The translations under genes were made by a program, and so were the position numbers. The notes below the pieces were generated by a model. That model was not told where the DNA came from. It searched no databases and saw only the letters and a list, made by a program, of their open reading frames with translations. A stretch of 64,000 nucleotides of DNA from Thauera sp. 28. GTDB taxonomy: Bacteria; Pseudomonadota; Gammaproteobacteria; Burkholderiales; Rhodocyclaceae. The DNA lies in contig NZ_AMXA01000006.1 in assembly GCF_000310145.2 (NCBI RefSeq), positions 1 through 64,000 of the forward strand. The letters are read 5' to 3'. Of the stretch, positions 44,364 to 58,377 are shown one piece after another. How positions within the stretch are numbered: the first letter of the stretch is position 1; every line of letters begins with the position of its first letter.

Positions 44364-44440
44364 GCGCCCGTAGCTCATCTGGATAGAGTACCTGGCTACG
44401 AACCAGGGGGTAGGAGGTTCGAATCCTTCCGGGCGCGCCA
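44364..44440 (+). tRNA. tRNA-Arg(ACG), copy 1
   Basis: Seventy-seven bases, acceptor GCGCCCG/CGGGCGC, encoded CCA, TTCGAAT T-loop and anticodon loop CTACGAA (ACG, read as ICG). Confidence 0.94.
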
Positions 44441-44481
44441 AACAAGCCTTCCGACTTCGGGCTCTAAACGATATCGGCAAC

Positions 44482-44558
44482 GCGCCCGTAGCTCATCTGG
44501 ATAGAGTACCTGGCTACGAACCAGGGGGTAGGAGGTTCGAATCCTTCCGGGCGCGCCA
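44482..44558 (+). tRNA. tRNA-Arg(ACG), copy 2
   Basis: Identical to copy 1 over all 77 bases, 41 bases downstream; the spacer differs from the first leader, so this is a tandem gene duplication with one terminator behind both. Confidence 0.94.
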
Positions 44559-44566
44559 GACAGCCG

Positions 44567-44598
44567 AAAAAGGCCCGGTCAATCGACCGGGCCTTTTT
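44567..44598 (+). terminator. Terminator after tRNA-Arg genes
   Basis: A 14-bp perfect stem (AAAAAGGCCCGGTC and complement) with AATC loop, ending in TTTTT. Confidence 0.92.
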
Positions 44599-44658
44599 CA
44601 TTCCTGCGCGCTGAAGGGCGCTCGGTTAAGCTGTAGCCTTTATCCCATACACCCCGAA

Positions 44659-45672
44659 ATGCCCGACGCCCATCACCTGCTCGGCCTGCAGCCTGGCGCC
44701 TCGCGCGCCCAGATCAAGCGCGCCTTCCGCCAGTTGGCGATGCAATGGCACCCGGACCGCAATCCCGCTCCGGATGCCGTCGAGCACTTCAAGGCGCTTC
44801 GGCGTGCGCATGACGCCCTGCTCGAAGCCTTGCTCGAGGACACGGACGCCGATGTCGAAACGGCCGCGACCGAGGCGGCCGAGCACGCGCAGCAACGGGC
44901 AACGGAGCGCGGCGCCGACCGCTGGGAAACGCTCGAGATCAGCTTCGAGGAAGCCTTCGCCGGCGGCGCGAGGGCGATATGCGTTCGCAGCCCCCTGCCC
45001 TGCGCGCATTGCAATGGCAGCGGCACCGAAGAGGTCAGCGTCAGCCAGGTGTGCGCCCTCTGCCATGGCTCGGGGCGCCTGCGCACTGCGCAGGGGCTCG
45101 TGCACTGCGACGCCTGTGACGGGCGCGGTTATACACGCACGCGCGCGTGCAGGGCTTGTGGCGGCAGTGGCGAGCAGGTCGGCGAACGCTGGCTGGAAGT
45201 CACACTGCCACCCGGGCTGGTTGACGACGATACTCTGCGCCTTGCCGGCGAGGGCGAGCCGCATGCCGACCCCGGCCACCCGCGTGGCGATCTGCGCCTG
45301 AGAGTCAGGCTCAGCCCACACCGCATCTTCCGCCGCGAAGGCAGGAACCTCGTCGTGCAGCGCCCGGTCAGTGCACTTCGCATGCTGGTTGGCGGCAGCC
45401 TGCGCATCCCGCACCCCGCGGGCATGCGTAGCGTGACGCTCGATGCGGGCCTCGCTCATTGCCGCCAGTTGCGCGTCGAAGGGGCGGGCTTCCCCGCACG
45501 TGCGGGGCGCGCTGCCGGCGACCTGATCGTCGAGTTCATACCGATGCTGCCCGAAGCACTCGACGCGCGTGTGCGCGCCTTGATCGAGCAGCTCGACAAC
45601 GAACTCGGCGCCAGCGCGGAGCGCCACCTGCCCGAGCTTGCGCGCTGGGAAGCCGACTGGCTGACCGACTGA
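44659..45672 (+). CDS. DnaJ-like cochaperone without G/F linker
   Basis: A 337-residue J-domain protein. The J-domain (residues about 3-65) has the HPD motif in QWHPDRNP. No Gly/Phe-rich linker follows; a short acidic/Ala stretch leads to a zinc region with four CxxCxGxG-type repeats (CAHCNGSG, CALCHGSG, CDACDGRG, CRACGGSG) and a C-terminal substrate-binding domain (LPPGLVDDDTLRLAGEGE). It is shorter and more diverged than canonical DnaJ, so probably a second specialised Hsp70 partner. Confidence 0.8.
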   Translation: MPDAHHLLGLQPGASRAQIKRAFRQLAMQWHPDRNPAPDAVEHFKALRRAHDALLEALLEDTDADVETAATEAAEHAQQRATERGADRWETLEISFEEAFAGGARAICVRSPLPCAHCNGSGTEEVSVSQVCALCHGSGRLRTAQGLVHCDACDGRGYTRTRACRACGGSGEQVGERWLEVTLPPGLVDDDTLRLAGEGEPHADPGHPRGDLRLRVRLSPHRIFRREGRNLVVQRPVSALRMLVGGSLRIPHPAGMRSVTLDAGLAHCRQLRVEGAGFPARAGRAAGDLIVEFIPMLPEALDARVRALIEQLDNELGASAERHLPELARWEADWLTD

Positions 45673-45720
45673 CGCTGGCGTAAACAGACGCGGCACTGCG
45701 GCGGCAGGCCCCATCGGCCG

Positions 45721-45726
45721 TATAAT
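45721..45726 (+). promoter_or_regulatory. -10-like box before the RND adaptor gene
   Basis: TATAAT 50 bases ahead of the adaptor ATG in an AT-rich patch; no good -35 partner is visible. Confidence 0.4.
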
Positions 45727-45776
45727 TAGCAAAAACTGATAAACATGCAGCCCCGCTGCACCCAAGGCCTTGTCGA

Positions 45777-46961
45777 ATGCGCCGTTTGCTTCCGTTGCTG
45801 ATCATCGCGCTTGCCGTTGCCGGTTTCATCGGTCTGCGCGCTACCCGTCCAAGCGCACCTGCCGTCGAAACCCGCGAGAGAGTCTGGCAGGTCGAGACCC
45901 ACTCGTTGCAGGCCGCGGCGCTGCATCCCACACTCGTGCTCTACGGCCGCGTCGAGGCGCCCGACCGTTTGCGCGCAGCGGCGCCAGTCAGTGCCCGCAT
46001 CCTCGAACTGCGGGTGCGTGACGGCGACCGCGTAGAAGCCGGCGCAGTGCTCGGCCGGCTCGACCCGCGTGACCTCGCCCCGCGCCTCGAACGTGCGAAG
46101 GCAGACCTGGAGCGCGAACGCATCCGCCATCGCAGCGACCAGCAGGCCCTCGAACAGGAGCGCACCCTTGTGCAATTGGCGGACGCAAGGCTTACCCGCC
46201 TCGAACGCCTCAAGGACGCACGACTGGGAGCGGAGAGCGCGGTGGATCAGGCGCGCGAGGAACGCGCCCGCGCACAACTCGCCCTGACGCAGCGCCAACA
46301 GGCGATCGCGGAGCACCCTGCCCGCCTTGCACAGCTGCAGACGCAGCTCGCCGAGGCCATGCGCGACGCCGAGCGCGGTGAACTTGTGGCGCCCTTCGCA
46401 GCGCGGATCGGTACGGTGGAAGTCGCTGCGGGCGATCAGGTGCAGGCCGGCCAGACCCTGCTCAGCCTGTATTCGTCCGATGCACTCTACCTGCGCGCCC
46501 GCGTACCGGCGCTCTACGCCGAGGAACTGCGCGCAGCGCTCACCCGCGGCGAGCACCTGCATGCCCGTGCCGATTTCGGTGCCACCCCGTTGCGCGCCCA
46601 CCTTGAACGCATCAGCGGTGAGGCCGACGCGCGCGGCGTGGATGTGCTGCTGCGCATCGAGGATGCCGACCGGGTACCGGTGGGCGCCTTCGTCAATGCG
46701 GTCCTCGATCGCCCGCTGGCCAACGACATCTTCGCGATCCCACCCACCGCTTTGCATGGTGGGGACCGCCTCTACCTGATCGAGAATGGGCGACTGCGGG
46801 GGCTGAACATCACGCGTGCCGGCGAGCGTCGAAGCGGTGATCAGGTTCAGCTGCTCGTGCGTGGGGACGCGCTCGCGAACGGCATGCAGGTTCTGAGTAC
46901 CCACCTGCCCCATGCCATCGACGGCCTCGCCGTGGCTGTGGTCGAACGGACGGCACAATGA
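45777..46961 (+). CDS. RND efflux periplasmic adaptor
   Basis: A 394-residue membrane-fusion protein. N-terminal signal/anchor (LLPLLIIALAVAGFIGL), first barrel-sandwich half (VSARILELRVRDGDRVEAGAVLGRLD), a long helical hairpin (about residues 95-190), second half (ELVAPFAARIGTVEVAAGDQVQAGQTLLSLY) and beta-barrel domain. The stop overlaps the RND pump ATG (ATGA). No outer-membrane channel gene is adjacent, so a shared TolC-like protein is likely. Confidence 0.87.
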   Translation: MRRLLPLLIIALAVAGFIGLRATRPSAPAVETRERVWQVETHSLQAAALHPTLVLYGRVEAPDRLRAAAPVSARILELRVRDGDRVEAGAVLGRLDPRDLAPRLERAKADLERERIRHRSDQQALEQERTLVQLADARLTRLERLKDARLGAESAVDQAREERARAQLALTQRQQAIAEHPARLAQLQTQLAEAMRDAERGELVAPFAARIGTVEVAAGDQVQAGQTLLSLYSSDALYLRARVPALYAEELRAALTRGEHLHARADFGATPLRAHLERISGEADARGVDVLLRIEDADRVPVGAFVNAVLDRPLANDIFAIPPTALHGGDRLYLIENGRLRGLNITRAGERRSGDQVQLLVRGDALANGMQVLSTHLPHAIDGLAVAVVERTAQ

Positions 46962-49900
46962 AGCACAGCAGCGTCCTGCAGATGCTGGCTGGCCACAAGG
47001 TGGCGGCCAATGTGCTGATGTTGCTCGCCTTCGTACTGGGCGCTATCGGCCTGACACGCATGAACGTGCAGTTCTTCCCCAGCTTCGAGCTCGATGTGAT
47101 CTCGGTGCGGGTGATCTGGACCGGTGCCTCGGCCGAGGATGTCGAAACAGGGATCACCACGCCGCTGGAGGAGCGCCTGAAGACGGTCGACGGCCTCAAG
47201 CGCATGAGCTCCACGTCTGCCCAAGGCATCTCGAGCATCACACTGGAGCTCAACGAGGGGACGGACGCGCTGCTCGCGCTGGACCAGGTGCGCCAGCGCG
47301 TAGATGAATTCCGCAACCTGCCGCGCGACGCCGAGACCCCCGAGGTCAGCCGCATCTCGCGTTATGAGCCGATCGCCCGCCTGCTGGTACGAGGCAACAG
47401 CGTAGACGAGCTGCGGCCCTGGGTGCGGCGGTTCGAGAGCGAACTGCTGGCCGCCGGCATAGACCGCGTCACCATCACCGGCCTGCCGGAAGAACGCATT
47501 GCAATCGAGGTGCCCTCGGCGGCACTCGAGAGCCTGGGACTGTCCCTTGTCGAGGTCGGTGAGCGGATCGGTCAGCTCGCACGCGACGTGCCAGCGGGCA
47601 TAGCCGGCGAGATCGACGGCGCACGAGAGATACGCGGCCTGGAGCAGCGCCGAAGCGCCGAGGCCTTCGCCAACCTGCCGGTGCTGAGCGATCAGGACGG
47701 TGTGGTCCGCCTGGGCGAGATTGCCACCCTCACTCGCGAGCCCCGCGGCAACGAACTCGCGCTGTTCGAGCGCGGCGACAGCGTGGTCGAGTTGCAATTG
47801 CAGCGCAGCGAGAGCGGACATTCGCTCAAGGCTGCACGCGTGCTCGACGACTGGCTGGAGAAGACCCGCCCCACCCTGCCACCGAGCGTGCAGCTCGAAG
47901 TGTTCGATGCGCAATGGCAGCTGATCAGCGACCGCATCGGCCTGCTCGTGAGCAACGGCCTTTCCGGGCTGCTGCTCGTGGTCGCGGTGCTCTATTTCTT
48001 CCTCCCCGCACGCGTGGCGCTGTGGGTGATGATCGGCATTCCGACCGCCTTCCTCGCCACGCTCGGGCTGATGTTCGCGTTCGGTGGCACGATCAACATG
48101 ATGAGCCTGTTCGCGCTCATCATGGCGCTGGGCATCATCGTCGACGACGCCATCGTGGTCAGCGAGGACGCCGACACTCACCGCCAGATGGGAGAAGGTC
48201 CGACGCAGGCCGCGCTGGGCGGAGCACGGCGGATGTTGTGGCCGGTGGTGGCGGCGTCGCTGACCACGGTAGCCGCCTTCCTGCCCCTGATGATGGTGGG
48301 CGGCATCATCGGCAACATCCTTGGCGACATTCCGTTCGTGATGATCATGGTCATCATCGCCTCGCTGCTGGAGAGCTTCCTGATCCTGCCGGCCCACCTG
48401 CGCATGGCGCTCGCCGGCGAGGCCGGGCTGCACCACTCCCATCTGCGCGAGCGGCTCGACCGCGCCTTCGCCGGCTTTCGCGACGGCCGCTTCCGCCGCC
48501 TGGTCGAACTCAGCCTCGCCTGGCGCGGCACCACGGTCGCGCTCAGTATCGGCTTGATGGTGATGGCTGTCGGCCTGATCGCCGGCGGACGGATCGGCTT
48601 CGTGTTCTTCCCCTCCCCCGAGGGCCAAGTGGTGTTCGCCAACGCCACCTTCGTCGCCGGGACGCCGCGCCAGCACACCGAAGCCTTCCTGAACGAACTC
48701 GAGCGCGCACTGTTCGAGGCCGAGGCGGAATTGGGCGGCGGTCTGGTGCAGACGGCCGTCGCGCGCCTGGGCGGCACGATCAGCAGCGGTGCGGGCTCGA
48801 GCGCACGCGGCGATCAGCTCGCCGGCATCATGGTCGAGCTCACCCCACCCGACACACGGGAAGTTCGCAACGAGCGCTTCCTCGCCGCCTGGCGCGCCAA
48901 GCTGCCCCCGGTTGCCGGCCTCGAACTGCTTACTTTCACGGCCCGCCAGTCCGGACCACCCGGCCGCGACCTGAACATCCGCCTCACCGGCGACGATGCC
49001 GATGCGCTCAAGCGCGCGGCACTGGAGCTTGCGGAAACCCTCAAGAGCCTGCCGGGGGTGAGCGAGACCGAGGACGACATGCCCTTCGGCCGCGAGCAGT
49101 TGGTCTATCGACTCACCCCGGCAGGCGAAGCGCTCGGCCTCACCACCGAGAGCCTCGGTCGCCAGCTGCGCGCCGCCTTCGATGGTGCGCTCGCCCAACT
49201 CGTTCAGGTCGGCCGCGACGAACTCGAGGTCCGCGTCATGCTTCCGCGTGACGAACGCAGCCGGCTCGACGTCTTCGATCGCATCACCGTCAGCCTGCCT
49301 GACGGCCGTTTCGCCCCGCTCGGGACGGTAGCGAGCTGGGAGTCAAGGCGGGGCTTCGAGGCCCTGCGCCATGCCCAGGGGCGGCTCGCGGTGGAGGTGT
49401 CGGGGGCAGTCGATAGCGAGGTGAACAACGCGAATGCGATTCAGGCCGAACTGGCCCGCGACGCCCTTCCGGGCCTGGCTGCCCGCTATGGCATCGAGTA
49501 CAGCTTCGAAGGGCGCTCGGCCGACCAGCGCGAAACCATGGCGGATATGCAGACCGGGCTGGTAATCGGGCTCGGCTTGATCTACCTGGTGCTGGTGTGG
49601 TCGTTCTCGTCCTGGAGCTGGCCGCTGGTAGTGATGTCCGCCATCCCGCTCGGACTCGCCGGCGCCATCTTCGGCCACTGGCTGCTCGACATCGATCTCA
49701 CCATCCTGTCGATGTTCGGCTTGTTCGGCCTGGCCGGCATCGTGGTGAACAACTCGATCATCCTGGTGACGCTGTTCAAGGAATTGCACCACAAGGGAGC
49801 CGCCCTGCAGGATGCCCTGGTCGGCGCGTCCTGTGGCCGTCTACGCGCCGTACTGCTGACCTCGCTCACCACCATCGGCGGGCTGACGCCGCTGCTCTTC

Positions 49901-50071
49901 GAGCGCTCGCTGCAGGCCCAGTTCCTGATCCCGATGGCGACCTCGATTGCCTTCGGGCTAGGCTTCTCCGCCCTGCTGGTGCTGTTCTTCGTGCCGGCGC
50001 TGCTGTCGCTGCTGGAGAGCTTCCACGACTGGAGCGCGCGCCGCAACGTGCGCCCCGCGGCAGCCGCCTGA
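46958..50071 (+). CDS. RND efflux pump inner-membrane transporter
   Basis: A 1037-residue AcrB-type RND permease with twelve helices in two halves and large periplasmic loops after helices 1 and 7. The proton-relay region is visible as MALGIIVDDAIVVSEDAD; the second half carries MFGLFGLAGIVVNNSIILV. Length and motifs suggest a multidrug or solvent pump rather than a heavy-metal CusA type. Co-translated with the adaptor; convergent with serS. Confidence 0.88.
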   Translation: MKHSSVLQMLAGHKVAANVLMLLAFVLGAIGLTRMNVQFFPSFELDVISVRVIWTGASAEDVETGITTPLEERLKTVDGLKRMSSTSAQGISSITLELNEGTDALLALDQVRQRVDEFRNLPRDAETPEVSRISRYEPIARLLVRGNSVDELRPWVRRFESELLAAGIDRVTITGLPEERIAIEVPSAALESLGLSLVEVGERIGQLARDVPAGIAGEIDGAREIRGLEQRRSAEAFANLPVLSDQDGVVRLGEIATLTREPRGNELALFERGDSVVELQLQRSESGHSLKAARVLDDWLEKTRPTLPPSVQLEVFDAQWQLISDRIGLLVSNGLSGLLLVVAVLYFFLPARVALWVMIGIPTAFLATLGLMFAFGGTINMMSLFALIMALGIIVDDAIVVSEDADTHRQMGEGPTQAALGGARRMLWPVVAASLTTVAAFLPLMMVGGIIGNILGDIPFVMIMVIIASLLESFLILPAHLRMALAGEAGLHHSHLRERLDRAFAGFRDGRFRRLVELSLAWRGTTVALSIGLMVMAVGLIAGGRIGFVFFPSPEGQVVFANATFVAGTPRQHTEAFLNELERALFEAEAELGGGLVQTAVARLGGTISSGAGSSARGDQLAGIMVELTPPDTREVRNERFLAAWRAKLPPVAGLELLTFTARQSGPPGRDLNIRLTGDDADALKRAALELAETLKSLPGVSETEDDMPFGREQLVYRLTPAGEALGLTTESLGRQLRAAFDGALAQLVQVGRDELEVRVMLPRDERSRLDVFDRITVSLPDGRFAPLGTVASWESRRGFEALRHAQGRLAVEVSGAVDSEVNNANAIQAELARDALPGLAARYGIEYSFEGRSADQRETMADMQTGLVIGLGLIYLVLVWSFSSWSWPLVVMSAIPLGLAGAIFGHWLLDIDLTILSMFGLFGLAGIVVNNSIILVTLFKELHHKGAALQDALVGASCGRLRAVLLTSLTTIGGLTPLLFERSLQAQFLIPMATSIAFGLGFSALLVLFFVPALLSLLESFHDWSARRNVRPAAAA

Positions 50072-50106
50072 ATGGGCGCTGGCGCGGGCTGTAGTGCGGA
50101 TCGCTG

Positions 50107-51447
<1,341 letters not shown>

Positions 51448-51662
51448 TCACGTTCCATCACACGGAAAGCGCTTTAACACCAAGCTAATGAAGACTTTTC
51501 ACGGCGCACTGAACTGATGTCGCAGTGCAAAAATTAGTTTTTCCAATCAATAACTTGAGAAGTTGACGCTACGTAAATTGAACTTGCAAAACGCAGCCGG
51601 TCAATTAACCTTGTAGGAGAAACCAAGCCGCGCCAGACGGCACAACCTTGGAGGAGTACGGC

Positions 51663-51926
51663 ATGCTATCGATTCGTGACTGCCTTGACTATTGCGACGT
51701 AACCGATGACGAGGTCGCCCTGATCGCCGAACACGAGGACATACCCGACGTCGCAGCGGCCCAGGTGGTATGTGGCCTCGTGCAGACCCCGGAAGGTGTG
51801 ATGGTGCTGACCCAGTTCATGGTCGAACTGATCGAGCGCGCAAACGCGCGCGGCGATGTCGAAAAGGCGCGCCGCGCAGCCAAGGTCTGCGAGCGCTTCA
51901 TGGCCGACCACCCCCTGCCTCACTGA
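51663..51926 (+). CDS. Conserved-looking 87-residue protein of unknown function
   Basis: A small acidic helical protein I do not recognise (MLSIRDCLDYCDVTDDEVALIAEHED...). A strong GGAGGAG seven bases before the ATG and a 260-base AT-rich upstream region argue that it is expressed. No signal or membrane helix; two cysteines near the start (C7, C11) and one each at C37 and C77. Its 3' end overlaps the convergent rarA tail by 29 bases. Confidence 0.7.
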   Translation: MLSIRDCLDYCDVTDDEVALIAEHEDIPDVAAAQVVCGLVQTPEGVMVLTQFMVELIERANARGDVEKARRAAKVCERFMADHPLPH

Positions 51927-53343
51927 GCCCCTCATCGCCCTGATCGCCCGCATCGCCTGGTCCATGCGGGCCGTGGCGTGAAATGGACATCGCTGCATCA
52001 GCCCGTTTCACGCCATGTTCCGGGCGTGTGCCGACGGCCGATTGCGCAGCGGCGTCGAGATCGCGCAGGCGTGCAAGCTTCTCGGCTATCCGGCCTTCCA
52101 TGCCACGCGGCGTGGGCTGGTACCAGCCGGGCGGATCCATCCCATCGGGGAGATATCGTTCGCCGGCAGCGTAGGCATCGGGCTCGTCATGGGCATAGCG
52201 ATAGGCCTTGCCGTAGTCGAGCGACTTCATGAGCTTGGTGGGTGCATTGCGCAGGTGCAGGGGTACAGGCCGGGATGCATCCTTGGCTACAAAGGCGCGC
52301 GCAGCATTATAGGCCTTGTACGCCGCATTCGACTTTGCCGCACAGGCGAGGAAGATCGTTGCCTGTGCGAGCGCGAGTTCCCCCTCCGGCGAGCCCAGAC
52401 GCTCATAGGTAGCTACCGCACTGAGCGCCATCTCCAGCGCGCGCGGGTCAGCCAGGCCAATGTCTTCGACCGCCATGCGGATCAACCTGCGCCCCAGGTA
52501 GAGCGGATCGGCACCGCCGTCCAGCATCCGACACAACCAGTAGAGCGATGCGTCCGGATCCGAGCCGCGCACGGACTTGTGCAGGGCCGAGATCTGGTCA
52601 TAGAAGGCCTCGCCACCCTTGTCGAACCGGCGCAGGTTGCGTGCCAGCGCCTGGTCGACAAACGCAGGCGTCACCGCGCCCAGGCCCGCCGTCTCGGCGG
52701 CGACCTGCAACTGCTCGATCAGGTTCATCAACCGCCGCGCGTCACCATCGGCAAAGCCGATCAGGCGTTCGCGCGCTGCAGGCTCGAAATCGAGTTCCGG
52801 GCAGGCCAAGGTACGCGCGCGCTCGAACAGCCTCTCCATTGCCTCCGCATCGAGAGCCTCGAGCACATAGACGGCTGCTCGCGACAGCAGTGCCGAATTG
52901 ACCTCGAAGGACGGGTTCTCGGTCGTGGCGCCGATGAAGGTGACCAGACCTTGCTCGACGTATGGCAGGAAGGCGTCCTGCTGACCCTTGTTGAAACGAT
53001 GCACCTCATCGACGAACAGCAGGGTGTGGCGGCCACGGGCCTTGGCAGCCTGCGCCTGCTGGATCGCTTCACGGATCTCCTTGACCCCGGAGAACACCGC
53101 CGACAAGGCAATGAACTCGGCATCGAAGCCCAGCGCCATCAAGCGCGCAAGCGTCGTCTTGCCCACCCCCGGTGGCCCCCACAGGATCATCGAGTGCGGA
53201 CGACCGGACTCGAAAGCAAGCCGCAGCGGCTTGCCCGGCCCCAGCAGGTGAGCCTGGCCTGCCACTTCGTCCAGGCTGCGCGGGCGCATGCGCTCAGCGA
53301 GCGGCACGCGTGGCGGCTCAATGGTGTCGAACAGGTCGGCCAT
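51898..53343 (-). CDS. rarA: Replication-associated recombination protein RarA (MgsA)
   Basis: A 481-residue clamp-loader-like AAA+ ATPase acting at stalled forks. Walker [14 protein letters not shown], Walker [12 protein letters not shown], sensor 1 [12 protein letters not shown], then the RarA tetramerisation region ([19 protein letters not shown]). It is about 35 residues longer than E. coli RarA: the tail after [13 protein letters not shown] is His/Gly/Asp-rich and probably disordered. The ATG with GAGG five bases ahead was used. It lies 70 bases downstream of lolA, in the same direction. Confidence 0.92.
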   Translation of the reverse strand: MADLFDTIEPPRVPLAERMRPRSLDEVAGQAHLLGPGKPLRLAFESGRPHSMILWGPPGVGKTTLARLMALGFDAEFIALSAVFSGVKEIREAIQQAQAAKARGRHTLLFVDEVHRFNKGQQDAFLPYVEQGLVTFIGATTENPSFEVNSALLSRAAVYVLEALDAEAMERLFERARTLACPELDFEPAARERLIGFADGDARRLMNLIEQLQVAAETAGLGAVTPAFVDQALARNLRRFDKGGEAFYDQISALHKSVRGSDPDASLYWLCRMLDGGADPLYLGRRLIRMAVEDIGLADPRALEMALSAVATYERLGSPEGELALAQATIFLACAAKSNAAYKAYNAARAFVAKDASRPVPLHLRNAPTKLMKSLDYGKAYRYAHDEPDAYAAGERYLPDGMDPPGWYQPTPRGMEGRIAEKLARLRDLDAAAQSAVGTRPEHGVKRADAAMSISRHGPHGPGDAGDQGDEGLSEAGGGRP

Positions 53344-53413
53344 CGGCATCCTCAGCGAATAGGTAGCGCCACCGGGGTGGCGTGCATCCCCAGTGTGCAC
53401 GCTCGATGGGTGA

Positions 53414-54096
53414 TCAACGCAGTGCCGCCCCCTGCCTGCCGGCTGCCTCCGCGGGTGCCTCGCCGATCAGGTCGGCACCAGCGGGCACGCTGAAGCGGAA
53501 ACGGTCGTCGGCAAGCACAGGATTCGTACGCAGCCGAGTGAAACGGATCGAGGTAGTCTGGCCAAAGTTGTCGCGCATTTCCATCTCACGCAGTTGGCCG
53601 TCGGCCATGCCGATGCGCAAGGCCTCGAAACCACTGTCGCTGCGCAAGGGGCGTGCATCGACCCAGGCGACCCCATCATGCACACCGCCGTCGCCCAGCT
53701 CGAAACTGTCGTCGAGCTCGCCGCTACCGAACAGGATGGCGGCAGGCGTCGCCCCCAGCGCGTCGCCGATCGCGCGCACAGTGACCTGATTGAGATCGGG
53801 ATCCCAGGTCCACAAGGCGCTGCCATCGCCAACCAGCACTTGCCGGTAGGGCTGGACATACTCCCAGTGGAACTTCCCCGGCCGCGCGTAGGCGAAGCTG
53901 CCCGCCGCCTGCTGCGGCCGACGCCCGGAGCGTGCGCTCACCACCTGCTCGAACTCGCCCTCGGCGCTGCGCACCTCGGCAACGAAACTGCGCAGTTGAG
54001 CAACACCGTCCGCGGCCTGTGCAAGTGCTGCCGTGGTCAGCAACACGATCATGCTCGCCCCGCGCCCCAATGCGCCAATGCGCAGTCCGGAAAATC

Positions 54097-54100
<4 letters not shown>
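53414..54100 (-). CDS. lolA: Outer-membrane lipoprotein carrier protein LolA
   Basis: A 228-residue periplasmic chaperone that ferries lipoproteins from LolCDE to LolB. Signal peptide ([16 protein letters not shown]), then family motifs [55 protein letters not shown] and [16 protein letters not shown]. The ATG overlaps the ftsK stop (ATGA), so it is coupled to ftsK. The tail is longer than in E. coli LolA. Confidence 0.92.
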
Positions 54101-56421
<2,321 letters not shown>

Positions 56422-56505
56422 AGTGGTACGACGCCCGGATTATACGGGAAGGTCTCGCAGCTCGTTCCCGATGTTGCGGCTGCTCACAAAGGACGGCTCA
56501 CGGGA

Positions 56506-57177
56506 TCAGACGTCGCCGAGGCGCTCCTTGAGCACGATACCCTCGGCGCTTTCCTCGATGAGCCCTTGCTGCCCGAGATCCTTCATGACGCGGCTGACCA
56601 TCTCGCGCGACGCGCCAATCATCTTCGCAATGTCCTGCTTGGAGACCTTGCGCACGACCACGGCGCGCCCCCCGACGTCCTCGGACATCTCGAGCAGCAG
56701 GCGTGCGACACGACCATAGACGTCCATCAGCGCCAGGCTCTCGATCTTGCGATCGGCATTGCGCAGGCGCTCGGCCAGGTTGCACATGATGCGCCACGAG
56801 ACGTCGAAGCTGTCCTGCATCAGGCGACGGAAATCCTGCTTGGCGATGAGCACAAGATCGGAGGGCACCACGGCGATCACCGAGGCCGAGCGCGGACGCT
56901 CCTCGAACATCCCCATTTCGCCGAACAACTCGCCTTGGCCGAGAATCGACAGGATGACCTCACGGCCATCCTCGTCGCTCACCACGACTTTCAGGCTGCC
57001 GGTCAGCACCAGGTACACGTAGTCGGAGCGGTCGCCGGCACACACCACGGCCTGCCCGCGCGGAAACCGGCGCATCATCGAGACGCGCGCAACGCTGCTC
57101 AGGACCTCATCGGACAAACCCTGGAAAAGCGAGAAAGTCTTCAGGGCAACGACGGACACGGCGGTGGGCTGGGACAT
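56506..57177 (-). CDS. Crp/Fnr-family transcription regulator
   Basis: A 223-residue regulator with an N-terminal cyclic-nucleotide-binding fold (LFQGLSDEVLSSVARV, LGQGELFGEMGMFEERPRSASVIA) and a C-terminal winged helix (SKQDIAKMIGASREMVSRVMKDLGQQGLIEE). No Fnr-type cysteine cluster is present, so it is closer to Crp/Vfr than to Fnr. GGAG ahead of the chosen ATG; a 54-residue upstream extension is rejected. Divergent from trxB, 85 bases before ftsK. Confidence 0.87.
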   Translation of the reverse strand: MSQPTAVSVVALKTFSLFQGLSDEVLSSVARVSMMRRFPRGQAVVCAGDRSDYVYLVLTGSLKVVVSDEDGREVILSILGQGELFGEMGMFEERPRSASVIAVVPSDLVLIAKQDFRRLMQDSFDVSWRIMCNLAERLRNADRKIESLALMDVYGRVARLLLEMSEDVGGRAVVVRKVSKQDIAKMIGASREMVSRVMKDLGQQGLIEESAEGIVLKERLGDV

Positions 57178-57364
57178 GCTGGCTCCGGTAAACACGGGGA
57201 AGGTCGTCCAGTCAACGACATTTCTCATGAGTTTATACGATTGTCGGCAGCCAAATCCGCGCATCGTGAAATCTGTCACAGCGCACCCGCTGTCCGCAGC
57301 GTGACGCAGGCGCCGATTCACGCTTGCTATCGGCCCCATCGCCGCGGCATGCCGGGGGGTCGGC

Positions 57365-58359
<995 letters not shown>

Positions 58360-58377
58360 GCGCAGCCGCTGACCCGC

